Origin: Paenibacillus sp. 1781tsa1
GTDB taxonomy: Bacteria; Bacillota; Bacilli; Paenibacillales; Paenibacillaceae
Direction of reading: 5' to 3'
Length of the DNA: 64,000 bases
Assembly (NCBI RefSeq): GCF_024159265.1
Contig: NZ_JAMYWY010000001.1
Location: 5,704,001 to 5,768,000 of the forward strand
In this document: positions 36,211-44,376 of the stretch, piece by piece
Layout: the number at the start of each line of letters is the position of its first letter
Position numbering within the stretch: the first letter of the stretch is position 1
Program-made: the position numbers and the translations under genes
Notes under the pieces: generated by a model
Databases searched by the model: none
Told to the model about the DNA's origin: nothing
The model's input: only the letters and a program-made list of their open reading frames with translations

Positions 36211-37170
36211 TTAAGCGGAAATGTGGACAGTACGAGGCTTACGACAGTCCACAAACTTCTTCGTCAAAGGCTGCTCATACATGTTGTACTTGAGAACCTC
36301 GCCCCACCAAATCGAATGATTATTGCCCTTGTACTTATTGCGATCACTCGTCCAGCCATACTCCCCGTCTAAGTACCCCGCGCCCTCTGTACCTTTCTTA
36401 TCTACGAGCTGTACGGTATTCTTCCGGCCGTGCCCTTCCTTTCGTCTCTTAGCGTCAATCATATCCGCAAGCTTCTTCGCAGTTCCGTACGATTGTTCCG
36501 ATCGCTCCTGCAGGTTCTCCATTTCCTGCGGATTATAGAACCCATATTCGAGCTTCGTGCGATTGCGCTCTCCTTCCAGGTCGATTGTTCCGAATCGCTT
36601 CACGCGCTCCCACATTGTTTTATATCTACGTCTGCATGTCGGCCCACAATCGAGTTGTGTTGCGCGGCCCTCAAATGGATGTAGGCACCCACGGCAGAGC
36701 TTAACGCCCATCTTCTCTGCGATATCTTCCGCGTCAGCCTCGCAGAAGATCGAGACGTTATGCTTCCGTATGAACTCCCGCGCACCTTCTCCGATTGGGT
36801 TATCTAGGTCACGGTCGCGCGGCATGTCGTACGGATCGCGCATGATAGATAAGCCGTTAACGTGGTCCTCTGCGAGAATATAGTCGGCCAGGCGCTCCAA
36901 ACGTTGCTTTTCGATCTCCGTCCGGAAGCGGCCGTCACCGCCTACGTGGATATCGTAGTAATGCTCGTCATAAACCTCGGCCATAGTCTCCGTTATCTGC
37001 AAGCGTTGATCGAGTGGTTGTTTGGCGTACGTTCGATAATTGGCACGCGTCCAATTCGGGAACAGCTCGCAGTCATTACCGGAGTAGTCGTAGCGATCGA
37101 CATCGGGCGTGACGATGAGTTCGAGCTTTGGGCCGGCGGTGTATTCGACTAGCTGTTTGGCTACTTCCAT
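36211..37170 (-). CDS. Zinc-finger protein of the element, unknown
   Basis: The 319-residue product has a four-Cys zinc finger at C159-x2-C162 and C175-x3-C179, followed by a basic segment (RRRYKTMWERVKR). Charged helices flank it. Its place next to winged-helix replication-type genes suggests a DNA-binding or priming role, but no primase or helicase motif is visible. The start follows AAGGAGGGATTC. Confidence 0.7.
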   Translation of the reverse strand: MEVAKQLVEYTAGPKLELIVTPDVDRYDYSGNDCELFPNWTRANYRTYAKQPLDQRLQITETMAEVYDEHYYDIHVGGDGRFRTEIEKQRLERLADYILAEDHVNGLSIMRDPYDMPRDRDLDNPIGEGAREFIRKHNVSIFCEADAEDIAEKMGVKLCRGCLHPFEGRATQLDCGPTCRRRYKTMWERVKRFGTIDLEGERNRTKLEYGFYNPQEMENLQERSEQSYGTAKKLADMIDAKRRKEGHGRKNTVQLVDKKGTEGAGYLDGEYGWTSDRNKYKGNNHSIWWGEVLKYNMYEQPLTKKFVDCRKPRTVHISA

Positions 37171-37415
37171 GAGAATCCCTCCTTGTGGTTGTTGAGCTAT
37201 TTAACTTCCACGTATCGTTTGTTCTTACTCTTCTTTTTCCCCGCGCTATTAATCCCCTACATACCTTTATGCGCGTCAGAACACTGTCCCGTGAGGTTCA
37301 ATGAGCGTATGCGAATTTAACCGAGCGGTAATGTTTATTCTTGTTAGTTCGTTCTTGTTAGTTCGTTCTTTTTACCTTCCCGTATTCAGGAACCGTCGCG
37401 ATCCGTTTACGGGAT

Positions 37416-37850
37416 TTAAGCCACTCCGTTTACGGGAATCGCTGGTACTTGGGCTCCCTGATTCTGCGGATAGAACAGTGGAAGGTAGAGCTTTTTCGTG
37501 TTTCCTCTCCACGGAACCATCTTCGTAATCAACAGCCCCTCGCTCTCAAGTATTTTGCAGAGAGTGGAGAGGCGGTCACCGTGTATGCCTGTTTCCTTGC
37601 GTATCTGTTTTACTGTAGGGAACGCCCACATATAGAGATCGTTCGATTCTGTACCATTCACATACGAGTGAAGATAGAGAAGAAGAAAAATCGCATCTCT
37701 CGACTTAATCTTTTCATACTTATCGCTGAGCTCTTTCAAGTGAACGCGGAATAGTGAGTGAAGAGACGGAGAATACCCGCCCCGCCCACTCTCAAGCACG
37801 TCCGCTTTCTGCTTAACCGCAATTTGTGCGAGTTCTCCGAGACTACTCAT
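37416..37850 (-). CDS. Winged-helix replication-initiator-like protein (1)
   Basis: The 144-residue product has the pattern RDAIFLLLYLHSYVNG, then FPTVKQIRKETGIHGDRLST and LESEGLLITKMVPWRG. This is a winged helix as in N-terminal domains of plasmid and phage initiators. The start at 37850 gives an ATGA overlap with the preceding gene; an upstream in-frame extension is rejected. Confidence 0.7.
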   Translation of the reverse strand: MSSLGELAQIAVKQKADVLESGRGGYSPSLHSLFRVHLKELSDKYEKIKSRDAIFLLLYLHSYVNGTESNDLYMWAFPTVKQIRKETGIHGDRLSTLCKILESEGLLITKMVPWRGNTKKLYLPLFYPQNQGAQVPAIPVNGVA

Positions 37851-38230
37851 GAGCTTTGCGCCTCCTCTCTCCAATAAGTCCGCCGAAACTCTTCGTAAGT
37901 CAGCGGCTCAATCGGTTCGTATACGAGTTTATTCGCAATCCGATCCGACTTCGTGACGCGTAGCAATCCATACCGGCACAATACTTCCGTATGTTGGCGT
38001 ATTTTATGCGCGGACATGCCCGTTTCTGCCGTGATATCCGCCTGCCGGAGCCATGCCATACCGTACATCGTGTGTCCCGACTTATTCTGGCGCCAAGACA
38101 GTAGATACCCGTATAGGCCCACCGTTTCCAGAGTGAACCCGTCGAGTAACGGGTACATCCGAAATAAGATATTTGGCATGCGCGCAAATCCGTCATCGTG
38201 GGCGAGTGGTTTTGTTACGTCGATTGTCAT
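37847..38230 (-). CDS. Winged-helix replication-initiator-like protein (2)
   Basis: The 127-residue product contains FTLETVGLYGYLLSWRQN and an HTH (ADITAETGMSAHKIRQHTEV) with a wing (RYGLLRVTKSDR). It resembles the neighbouring protein in layout, as if the pair arose by duplication. The start at 38230 follows GGAAGGAGCATCG. Confidence 0.72.
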   Translation of the reverse strand: MTIDVTKPLAHDDGFARMPNILFRMYPLLDGFTLETVGLYGYLLSWRQNKSGHTMYGMAWLRQADITAETGMSAHKIRQHTEVLCRYGLLRVTKSDRIANKLVYEPIEPLTYEEFRRTYWREEAQSS

Positions 38231-38357
38231 TGCGATGCTCCTTCCTCCGCAAAAGGTATATGACAAGAACAAATACACTTAGAAACATGATTTCTTCAAG
38301 AATCCCTTCACTAAATGTGATATAGTACGCGGGTTCGTCAGATAGCTTCAAATACAT
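38193..38357 (-). CDS. Possible small membrane protein
   Basis: A 54-residue frame begins MYLKLSDEPAYYITF, with a TM helix (EEIMFLSVFVLVIYLL) and a strongly basic tail. A GGAGAGGGTG site precedes it. It overlaps the winged-helix gene start by 38 bp. Small size and overlap keep confidence modest. Confidence 0.45.
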   Translation of the reverse strand: MYLKLSDEPAYYITFSEGILEEIMFLSVFVLVIYLLRRKEHRNDNRRNKTTRPR

Positions 38358-38387
38358 GTTTACACCCTCTCCTAATAAATGGTATAC

Positions 38388-38404
38388 TTCCGTTAACCCC
38401 GGAA
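38388..38404. promoter_or_regulatory. Candidate operator between divergent small membrane genes
   Basis: TTCCGTTAACCCCGGAA is an imperfect inverted repeat with TTCCG/CGGAA arms. It lies next to a -10-like TATACC for the leftward operon. Confidence 0.35.
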
Positions 38405-38472
38405 ACGTGTGGATTAGATTAGAGATCATGCCTGATTCCCTAATTTCAGTCCCCGTGGAAGGAGGCGAGCGC

Positions 38473-38583
38473 ATGCTAGTACATACACCGGAACTTATGT
38501 TTTGGTTGGATACGGAGATCGTTACCACGGTTCTTCGCGTCCTCGTTTGTTTCTTAGCTGCGAGACCTTTATTTCGACGTTAG
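38473..38583 (+). CDS. Small membrane peptide
   Basis: The 36-residue peptide starts MLVHTPELMFWLDTE, with a single TM helix (IVTTVLRVLVCFLAA) and a basic end RPLFRR. The ribosome site GGAAGGAGGCGAGCGC is very strong, and the gene lies opposite the leftward operon. It could be a toxin-like or regulatory membrane peptide; no family was recognised. Confidence 0.55.
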   Translation: MLVHTPELMFWLDTEIVTTVLRVLVCFLAARPLFRR

Positions 38584-38713
38584 TCGAGTAAGGGTCTTTC
38601 TCTTTTTAACTTGTTGCTCACGCGTCATCAATTGGTTTGTCATAATAAATCGCTCCCTTTTTCGTTTTGGTTTTATGTGAAACGGAATGTTCCGCGGAAT
38701 GCCTATACTACCT

Positions 38714-38837
38714 TGTTGCCGGCCGATCGCGTTTCGCACAGTCAGTCGGAAATTTCGTTATATTACTTTGCTGCCGGTCAAAAGATTTTCGCACAACGCT
38801 ATACTTGTATTAACGACTACCGATCGCCCTTCGCACA
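38714..38837 (+). repeat. Iteron-like repeats, possible element origin
   Basis: CCGATCGCGTTTCGCACA (38723-38740) and CCGATCGCCCTTCGCACA (38820-38837) differ at two positions. A third, weaker unit with TGCCGG upstream and TTTTCGCACA (38786-38795) lies between. Repeats of this kind beside initiator-like genes are typical of replication origins. Confidence 0.5.
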
Positions 38838-39163
38838 CTTTACGAATAAATTTCTCTAAAACGTAACTACGCTCACCTCCAATCTCGGGTATATCCGTAC
38901 TAACGATCCTCAATCTGGTTTGACACACTTTTCGAAATACTTTTGTATACTCGAGAATCAACCCTTACGAATATTGACGACGGCCAGTAGGATGTCGTAC
39001 ACCTCCCATTCGTAAAATTCTCTACATAATATATTTGGACACTGATGCGCGATTCTGGGACCGACTAATGTTAGACTACTTATTAAATATGTCTGAATTG
39101 TGAACATACTAGAGTTTTTGAAACCATTCGGAACGTACGTTCGTATAAATTTATATAACAAAC

Positions 39164-39285
39164 GGAAGAGAGCGTGCCTGAATGCGATAGCTAATCGCCA
39201 CTCTCTTCCAGCTATAGAAGCGCAGTTGCCGCTACACTCCGAATCTATGTGAAGCGATGTGCCTGAGGGAGTAGCCGCTCCCCAC
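39164..39285. ncRNA. Candidate structured RNA with two GTGCCTGA-hairpin units
   Basis: Unit 1: GTGCCTGA (39174-39181), stem GCGAT/ATCGC, then CCAC, all within an outer stem GGAAGAGAG/CTCTCTTCC. Unit 2: GTGCCTGA (39259-39266), stem GGGAG/CTCCC, then CAC. The stems differ in sequence but keep pairing, as expected for RNA. Neither strand carries a convincing gene from 39164 to 39444. The strand is uncertain. Confidence 0.45.
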
Positions 39286-39444
39286 CGCGTTATAAGAGCT
39301 CCGGCCCGACAGTTGGCGCTGAAAGGCCGGATAAGTTACCGCACTGCATAGCGATCCAAGTTAACGTTTGGCGCCGTCAACTCAGTACAGTACGTATTCA
39401 AGGCGTGCGTCTTCTCCCCATTAGGCGTTCCCGCGCCATTAGGT

Positions 39445-39804
39445 TCATTGAAGGCGGTCAAGCTTGAGGTTAATGTCGCCGAGATCCTTGGTGCACATTA
39501 TAATATCGAGTAAAAACTGCAGACCATTTACCTGCGTAAGTGCCGTGATAATCGTTTCTATTTGAACACGTGCGTCCATGCCTTCTACTTCATCCGCGAT
39601 TATTAATCCGCCGGAATCTCCGTCTAAGTAAAGGTGATCGAGGTAAGGAGCTTTATGGACACTGCGCAACCAAATATTGCCCTCGTCGATAATAAAAATG
39701 TGACGCTCGTTCAATACGTAACCTTCGTAAAGAGTGTACACGTGGGGATTATCCCAGGGTCCCATAACCATTGACGCTAATTCGAGTTCAACTTTCGCGG
39801 CCAT
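39445..39804 (-). CDS. Element early protein, unknown
   Basis: The 119-residue acidic product has beta-strand-like segments (YEGYVLNERHIFIIDEG) and a helical end. Its ATG overlaps the stop of the preceding 43-residue gene. No family was recognised. Confidence 0.6.
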   Translation of the reverse strand: MAAKVELELASMVMGPWDNPHVYTLYEGYVLNERHIFIIDEGNIWLRSVHKAPYLDHLYLDGDSGGLIIADEVEGMDARVQIETIITALTQVNGLQFLLDIIMCTKDLGDINLKLDRLQ

Positions 39805-39935
39805 TAGGCGATCACTTCCTTAATTATCATGGTCAGCGCGTATACAAACTTGAGCATGCGGATGAAGTTACGTTTATATGAAGTGTTTACTTCCTCGTTG
39901 TTACGCGTAGTTGGCATATTGGTAGTTGCAATCAT
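39804..39935 (-). CDS. 43-residue small protein in the early operon
   Basis: The frame begins MIATTNMPTTRNNEEVNTSY and ends with a hydrophobic-basic helix (FIRMLKFVYALTMIIKE). The ribosome site GAAGGAGGAAACAACA is excellent. Its TAA overlaps the ATG of the next gene, and its start lies inside the end of the previous gene, supporting coupled translation. Confidence 0.6.
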   Translation of the reverse strand: MIATTNMPTTRNNEEVNTSYKRNFIRMLKFVYALTMIIKEVIA

Positions 39936-40356
39936 TGTTGTTTCCTCCTTCAATAATAAATCCGATTTCGCCGAGTTTTGCGAAACTCAGTGCGGCGACT
40001 CCTTCGGTTGTACGCGGACTCAATCCGAGAATCCGCCGCAGTGCTCCCGGCAGAATAACGAGCTGCTGTCCGGATGTGAGATGCGTTACGACGAAATTGT
40101 CACAGTGCTTCGGACTTAATTCGTATGTAATCCGCGAAGATAACGGATCGGATAAGTCTGCGATGATGCTAAGCGCTTCGAGCTCCGCCGCGGATGCCTC
40201 AACGTTGGCTGTCCGTTTAGTCCGCTTGATGCGCGGGAATACTGCGAGGAAAAGGGAGTGCGGAATGTTGCGTTCGATACCGTTAAGAGTGACGATGAAG
40301 GTTGCGGCGATTCGATCGCGTGTGTACGGAAGTGTTACCGTTGGGACGATTTTCAT
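39901..40356 (-). CDS. Element early protein, unknown
   Basis: The 151-residue product starts at MKIVPTVTLPY behind GGAGGCACAATAGT; a 15-residue upstream extension is rejected. It is basic in the middle (FPRIKRTKRTANVEAS) with a Leu-rich C-terminal half. It follows the first early gene by one base. No family was recognised. Confidence 0.6.
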   Translation of the reverse strand: MKIVPTVTLPYTRDRIAATFIVTLNGIERNIPHSLFLAVFPRIKRTKRTANVEASAAELEALSIIADLSDPLSSRITYELSPKHCDNFVVTHLTSGQQLVILPGALRRILGLSPRTTEGVAALSFAKLGEIGFIIEGGNNNDCNYQYANYA

Positions 40357-40357
40357 A

Positions 40358-40642
40358 CTATTGTGCCTCCTTATGGGGGATAAGTTTTTGAAGTAGTTCA
40401 ATCGCGCTCATGTCGCGGATACTATTAATGAAACTATGGTCAGCGACTTTTAAATCGAATATTGCGGGCTCGCCGTAAGTTGTAACGTACTCTGTTCCGT
40501 CAAAGTTTACGCATTCCATAACTGCGAGGCTAAACTCAGTGTCAACGTAAATCGCGTGATGTTCATCTATAAGCGTGCCAGCGTATTCAATCCGCCACGG
40601 TCCATCGACGTCTACGCCTTTGGTTACGATAGTGATCGGCAT
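40358..40642 (-). CDS. First gene of the leftward early operon, unknown
   Basis: The 94-residue acidic product has beta-like segments (GPWRIEYAGTLIDEHHAIYV) and a helical end (SAIELLQKLIPH). The start follows AAGGAGGTACGC. As the first gene after the divergent repressor region it may be a regulator or derepression factor. Unknown. Confidence 0.6.
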   Translation of the reverse strand: MPITIVTKGVDVDGPWRIEYAGTLIDEHHAIYVDTEFSLAVMECVNFDGTEYVTTYGEPAIFDLKVADHSFINSIRDMSAIELLQKLIPHKEAQ

Positions 40643-40706
40643 AATTGCGTACCTCCTTGCGTGAGTGGCGATTCGTTCGAGTACAGTGTTGCGAAAGTTG
40701 AAACTT

Positions 40707-40809
40707 ATTATACTGTTATACGTATATTCGCTTATCTGTTAATGAGTATATACGACTTCTAGTATAGAGTCAACACTTTATTTACGCTTATCTGTATATT
40801 CGTTATAAT
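40707..40809. promoter_or_regulatory. Divergent promoter and operator region of the element
   Basis: A leftward -10 TATAAT lies at 40712-40707. A rightward -10 TATAAT lies at 40804-40809 with TTTACG 17 bp upstream. The direct repeat CGCTTATCTGT occurs at 40729-40739 and 40785-40795, each beside one promoter, and GTATATTCG also occurs twice. This fits a lysogeny-type switch with paired operators. Confidence 0.65.
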
Positions 40810-40832
40810 GGGGTTTAAGGGAAGGTGTACAT

Positions 40833-41045
40833 ATGAGAAGGATTCGAATCCGCCTTAATGAAGTAATGGCAGAACGTGGGTTAACACAGACACAGCTTGC
40901 GGAGGTATCAAACGTTAGACAAGCGGCTATCTCTGAGATGTCTCGGAATATCCGCGAACAAATCAACATTAAGACGCTAATCAAAATAGCTGACGCGCTT
41001 GAGATCGACGACATATCGGAGCTTATCGTAATAGAGAAGGACTAG
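40833..41045 (+). CDS. Cro/CI-type repressor of the element
   Basis: The 70-residue product is a compact Xre HTH: LTQTQLAEVSNVRQAAISEM, then NIKTLIKIADALEID. The start follows AAGGGAAGGTG. It is the only sizeable plus-strand gene of the element and stands divergent from the early operon with repeated operators between. This is the expected place of a master repressor (CI/Stl-like). Confidence 0.85.
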   Translation: MRRIRIRLNEVMAERGLTQTQLAEVSNVRQAAISEMSRNIREQINIKTLIKIADALEIDDISELIVIEKD

Positions 41046-41046
41046 G

Positions 41047-41075
41047 AGAGCCGTTAATCATACGGTTCTTTTTTT
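41047..41075 (+). terminator. Repressor terminator
   Basis: AGAGCCGT pairs with ACGGTTCT, followed by seven T. Confidence 0.8.
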
Positions 41076-41179
41076 GCGTGGTTTTGCCGTCGAATCAGCG
41101 TGTTTAAGCTTCGGTAAGGGGAACGTACCTGGACGGGCTGAACGCGGCGTTTGTACGGGGATTCGACGGGGAGAACGCG

Positions 41180-41218
41180 AAAGAACCGCTAACCCTGCGT
41201 GCGGGCTGCGGTTCTTTT
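41180..41218. terminator. Terminator between repressor and nuclease genes
   Basis: AAAGAACCGC pairs with GCGGTTCTTT around an inner CCTGC/GCGGG stem. Short T-tracts lie on both sides, so it may serve the leftward nuclease gene and remaining rightward transcripts. Confidence 0.7.
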
Positions 41219-41221
41219 GGA

Positions 41222-42523
41222 TTAGTGAGGATGCTGCATACTATTTAAGGAGATATATTCTTTCCAGTTATATTTAATAAAATGACCACAAGTATTTAAT
41301 AATTCATTTATCACTTGCTCTGTTTCTTCTGGATTTTCCCGAGTATAGAAGTATAACGCTAATAAATCTAACCCAGAGATTAAGCAATGATTTCGATTTG
41401 TACTATACTTCATCATTTGATCAGGAAAGACTTTTTCAACTCGTTCCTCTAAAGGAGTATCATTAAAGGCATTTACAACCAGAATACCTTTAGGTGTTCT
41501 CTCATTAGTTGAAATATATTCACTTACCCACTTTTCAAGTTGTGCAGCGTGTTTTTCTGCTGCGCTCTTTTTAACCCCCTTTACTTCCACTACTGCTACT
41601 TGATCATTATATTCTAAGATAAGATCGTCTCTCCCCGGAATTCCTTCACTAACGCTAAATCCAAGGCTTTGAAACACCCTCCCCACCATAATTTCTAACT
41701 CTGTGCCTGAACCAGCAAACAGAACCTTCAACTCTTCTAGAGATTTTAAATCAGAGCTCAGTCTCTCTATTTCATTTTCTAACATTTTTAATTCATCATT
41801 TTTTTTGGATATTTTCTCAATAACATTTTTTTCGCCAGGTACCTGTGTTAAAAGGCTCCAATCTGGAAGTGTCATCTTAGAATCTTGTTCAGATTTTAAA
41901 TTAATATTCTTAACTATCTTCTTGAGCTCATCAAGAAATTCGGGTTCATCGAAAGAATTGCCCACTAGCTTCGGAATAAAAATAAGGTTTCCTTCACCTA
42001 CCTTTTTGTGAGCGCTTAGATGTGTATTTGTATCTTTTATTTTTAGTAATGGCTTACCGAAATTATGTTTGTAAGATGATTCATAACACCATAATTTTTC
42101 GTATTTAGTGAATAACGGTTTTAATAGCGAGTCACCTACAAGTTCAACACTATACCCTTTGGAAATATCTGTCTTAGGATATGATGGTAACAGCGCCTCT
42201 CTTAAATCGAATGGCTCTTTTGAGGCATAATCGCTATGAGGACGTACGTAAACAGGAGGCGGAGTAAAAACAAATATAGTCCTTCCTAAATTTAAGAACT
42301 CTTCTATTTCTTTCCTTTTCCTATACAAGTCTCTTTCGAATGGTCCAAGATCATCTAAATTGATGATACCTACAGGATATTCCTTAAGTTTTTCGAAAGT
42401 ATACTGGTTAACTATTTCAAGTAAATCGATGAGCAATACATCGTATTCCAGCAAAGACAATGTAGAACCAAATTTCATATTCTTACTAAAGTCCCTTGCA
42501 ATACTTTTTATTTTCATAAACAT
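41222..42523 (-). CDS. PD-(D/E)XK nuclease with N-terminal alpha/beta domain, probable defence cargo
   Basis: The 433-residue product has three parts. Residues 20-205 show alternating strands and helices (YDVLLIDLLEI, VGIINLDDLG, RTIFVFTPPP, NLIFIPKLVG) like a flavodoxin or GATase-type fold. Residues 231-268 are coiled coil. Residues 270-400 form a restriction-endonuclease-like fold with ELEIMVGRVF, GRDDLIL (D299/D300) and VVEVKG (E313, K315). It is distinctly AT-rich against its element neighbours, suggesting a separate origin. Such genes next to integrases are often anti-phage systems. The start follows AGAGGGATGG. Confidence 0.75.
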   Translation of the reverse strand: MFMKIKSIARDFSKNMKFGSTLSLLEYDVLLIDLLEIVNQYTFEKLKEYPVGIINLDDLGPFERDLYRKRKEIEEFLNLGRTIFVFTPPPVYVRPHSDYASKEPFDLREALLPSYPKTDISKGYSVELVGDSLLKPLFTKYEKLWCYESSYKHNFGKPLLKIKDTNTHLSAHKKVGEGNLIFIPKLVGNSFDEPEFLDELKKIVKNINLKSEQDSKMTLPDWSLLTQVPGEKNVIEKISKKNDELKMLENEIERLSSDLKSLEELKVLFAGSGTELEIMVGRVFQSLGFSVSEGIPGRDDLILEYNDQVAVVEVKGVKKSAAEKHAAQLEKWVSEYISTNERTPKGILVVNAFNDTPLEERVEKVFPDQMMKYSTNRNHCLISGLDLLALYFYTRENPEETEQVINELLNTCGHFIKYNWKEYISLNSMQHPH

Positions 42524-42681
42524 TCCATCCCTCTAAGTCACATTAGTCTCATCACGCATATTTAAACGTACGAATTCCGCGCATAACGCTCATCTCCGCA
42601 AACACCGCTGACAACGAGCTCCGCGCCAACAAATACTACGATGGGCGTCCGGTCCATTTGCGGGGGACCTCATTACGCCTA

Positions 42682-43290
42682 TTACTTCGTCTCACCTACG
42701 AGCTTAAACGTTCCGCCCTTCGACTCACCGATGTTATAATTTTGAACCGTGAGCTGTACGAAAGTGGAATCGTTCCATGCTGGCGCATCCGAAGCCGTAG
42801 CATAATAGTCTTTTACTGCTTTGATAATCCCGTCAGATTTAGCGCGCACCTCGCGATCAGAAAGTTCATAAGCACCTTTACTTTTATACGCGAGAGCCAG
42901 ACTAGGCTGGTTTTCCACATCAATTACTACATTGCTAAGGTTACCGTCATCTCCCCAACTGAATCTAACTTTGTTTACGACGAAATCATCCGTAACAATT
43001 CCGTCCTCGATATCATGAGCCATCGCTGTTAAGTATGTAAGTTTGCGGTATCTTTCTTGCTCAGTGTTGAAAGCTGTTTGTGCATCTGTAGCTTTTTGTA
43101 ATGCATCATTTTTCTCCGAAAGGGATACAATTTTCTCGGAAAGCTGATTAGTTTTGTTTGTTAATTCTGAATTTTGAACAAATAAATAAATGGAGGCAGA
43201 GACAGCTACAAGCGATATTCCCAATGCTATTGCGCCTAATACGTTAAGTCGCGGCTTAGGTTTGATTTCTGATAAAGTTAATTCGTCCAT
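42682..43290 (-). CDS. Membrane-anchored coiled-coil protein, unknown
   Basis: The 202-residue product has one TM helix (about 17-40), then a coiled coil (ELTNKTNQLSEKIVSLSEKN, about 46-85) and a beta-containing extracytoplasmic domain ending LTVQNYNIGESKGGTF. The start follows GGGAAGAAGG. It lies between the nuclease and the integrases and may be a second cargo gene. Confidence 0.7.
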   Translation of the reverse strand: MDELTLSEIKPKPRLNVLGAIALGISLVAVSASIYLFVQNSELTNKTNQLSEKIVSLSEKNDALQKATDAQTAFNTEQERYRKLTYLTAMAHDIEDGIVTDDFVVNKVRFSWGDDGNLSNVVIDVENQPSLALAYKSKGAYELSDREVRAKSDGIIKAVKDYYATASDAPAWNDSTFVQLTVQNYNIGESKGGTFKLVGETK

Positions 43291-43363
43291 TATGTACCTT
43301 CTTCCCTATATTCTCGTAGTTCAATTCTACTATGTGCAGGAAGATTTTACTATATAGAAACGA

Positions 43364-43407
43364 CAAAAAAATGCAGCCCTCAACGGAATCTCTCCCGCGA
43401 GAACTGC
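43364..43407 (-). terminator. Weak terminator after the recombinase pair
   Basis: On the minus strand an imperfect stem (GCAG/CTGC with TCTC/GAGA) is followed by seven T. Confidence 0.45.
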
Positions 43408-43416
43408 GCCCTCTTT

Positions 43417-44376
43417 TTATTCTTCGTCTTCCTCCACACTAATCTTCGTTAACCTCCTCCTCTTCGGTTCCTCGTCCGCGATCTTATTGAGCGGTGAAGT
43501 CTTCGCGTGTTCAACCTTTAAGTCATCGTTAATCAACGCAACATATCGCTTAGTCATTTCCATCGTGGAGTGGCCGAGTGTCTTTTGTACCGCGAAGGTA
43601 GATGAACCATTACGAATCGACTCCAACGCGTAGATGTGCCGCAGATCATAAGGCCGGATGTGGACGCCTATCTTCTTGCTGTGCCGCTCAAGTCTATCGC
43701 CCCATACATGACGATTCAGCGCGTTCCCTTCATTCGTACAAAATATCGGAACCTTATCCGCCCAACTCAGCGGCCGCGCACGTATTAGCCTGCCCATCGC
43801 CTTTATCGTCGCATCTGATATCGGAAGATCCCGGGACCGCCGTGTCTTCGCTGTTAACGCCGTAACGTGGATCTCGCGGGCCTTGGGACGGAAGTTGCTC
43901 GGTAACAGCGCCAGGGCTTCCGATGGCCGAATACCGGTATCTAGCGTCAATAAGATTAACGCGTAGTCACGTAGGCCGACGAATGTTGATCTATCGGGAA
44001 CCTTTAGTAATTCACGGAGAACTTCGATATCAACGCTAACCCGGCGGCCTTCTTCGTAGCGCTTTTTAAGCTTAGCGATCGGGTTGTCTCGAACATAATT
44101 GTTCTCCATGCACCAATTCAGGAATGAACGCAGATACACAAGACGGCTATTGTAAGTGGCCGGCGCTATTTCAGGTTGAGCGAGATGATCGTATAACATC
44201 GATTTTAGATTATGTGGAGAATCCCAAGCCGTAGGATAGCGCGACATAAAGAGATTCATGCTCTGCCTATAATCCTTAATCGTTTGTTTACTCAACCCCT
44301 GAACTCGTTTCCAGTTAAGAAACTCATTAAGACATTCCTCCCACGTTCGGATTTTGAGCCGATCTCGTTTTCTCAT
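43417..44376 (-). CDS. Tyrosine recombinase 2
   Basis: The 319-residue XerC/D-like enzyme has an N-terminal core-binding domain and a catalytic domain. R150 in TGIRPSEA, K177, R246 and H247 in PYDLRH, H269 in LGHS and the nucleophile Y278 are in place. The first His of the usual H-x-x-R is replaced by Y243. The start overlaps the stop of recombinase 1 (ATGA), so the two are translated together. It may cooperate with recombinase 1 or give direction. Confidence 0.88.
   Translation of the reverse strand: MRKRDRLKIRTWEECLNEFLNWKRVQGLSKQTIKDYRQSMNLFMSRYPTAWDSPHNLKSMLYDHLAQPEIAPATYNSRLVYLRSFLNWCMENNYVRDNPIAKLKKRYEEGRRVSVDIEVLRELLKVPDRSTFVGLRDYALILLTLDTGIRPSEALALLPSNFRPKAREIHVTALTAKTRRSRDLPISDATIKAMGRLIRARPLSWADKVPIFCTNEGNALNRHVWGDRLERHSKKIGVHIRPYDLRHIYALESIRNGSSTFAVQKTLGHSTMEMTKRYVALINDDLKVEHAKTSPLNKIADEEPKRRRLTKISVEEDEE

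Noticed and set aside
38714..38837. CRISPR-like reading of the spaced repeats
   Set aside because: Only two or three imperfect units, no regular spacers and no cas genes; iterons fit better.
38758..39161. Two overlapping 67-residue minus-strand frames
   Set aside because: TTG starts with weak or no ribosome sites; one covers the iteron-like repeats and neither looks protein-like.
39926..40396. 156-residue plus-strand frame in the early region
   Set aside because: Opposes a minus-strand gene with a good ribosome site and operon spacing; Ser-rich shadow composition.
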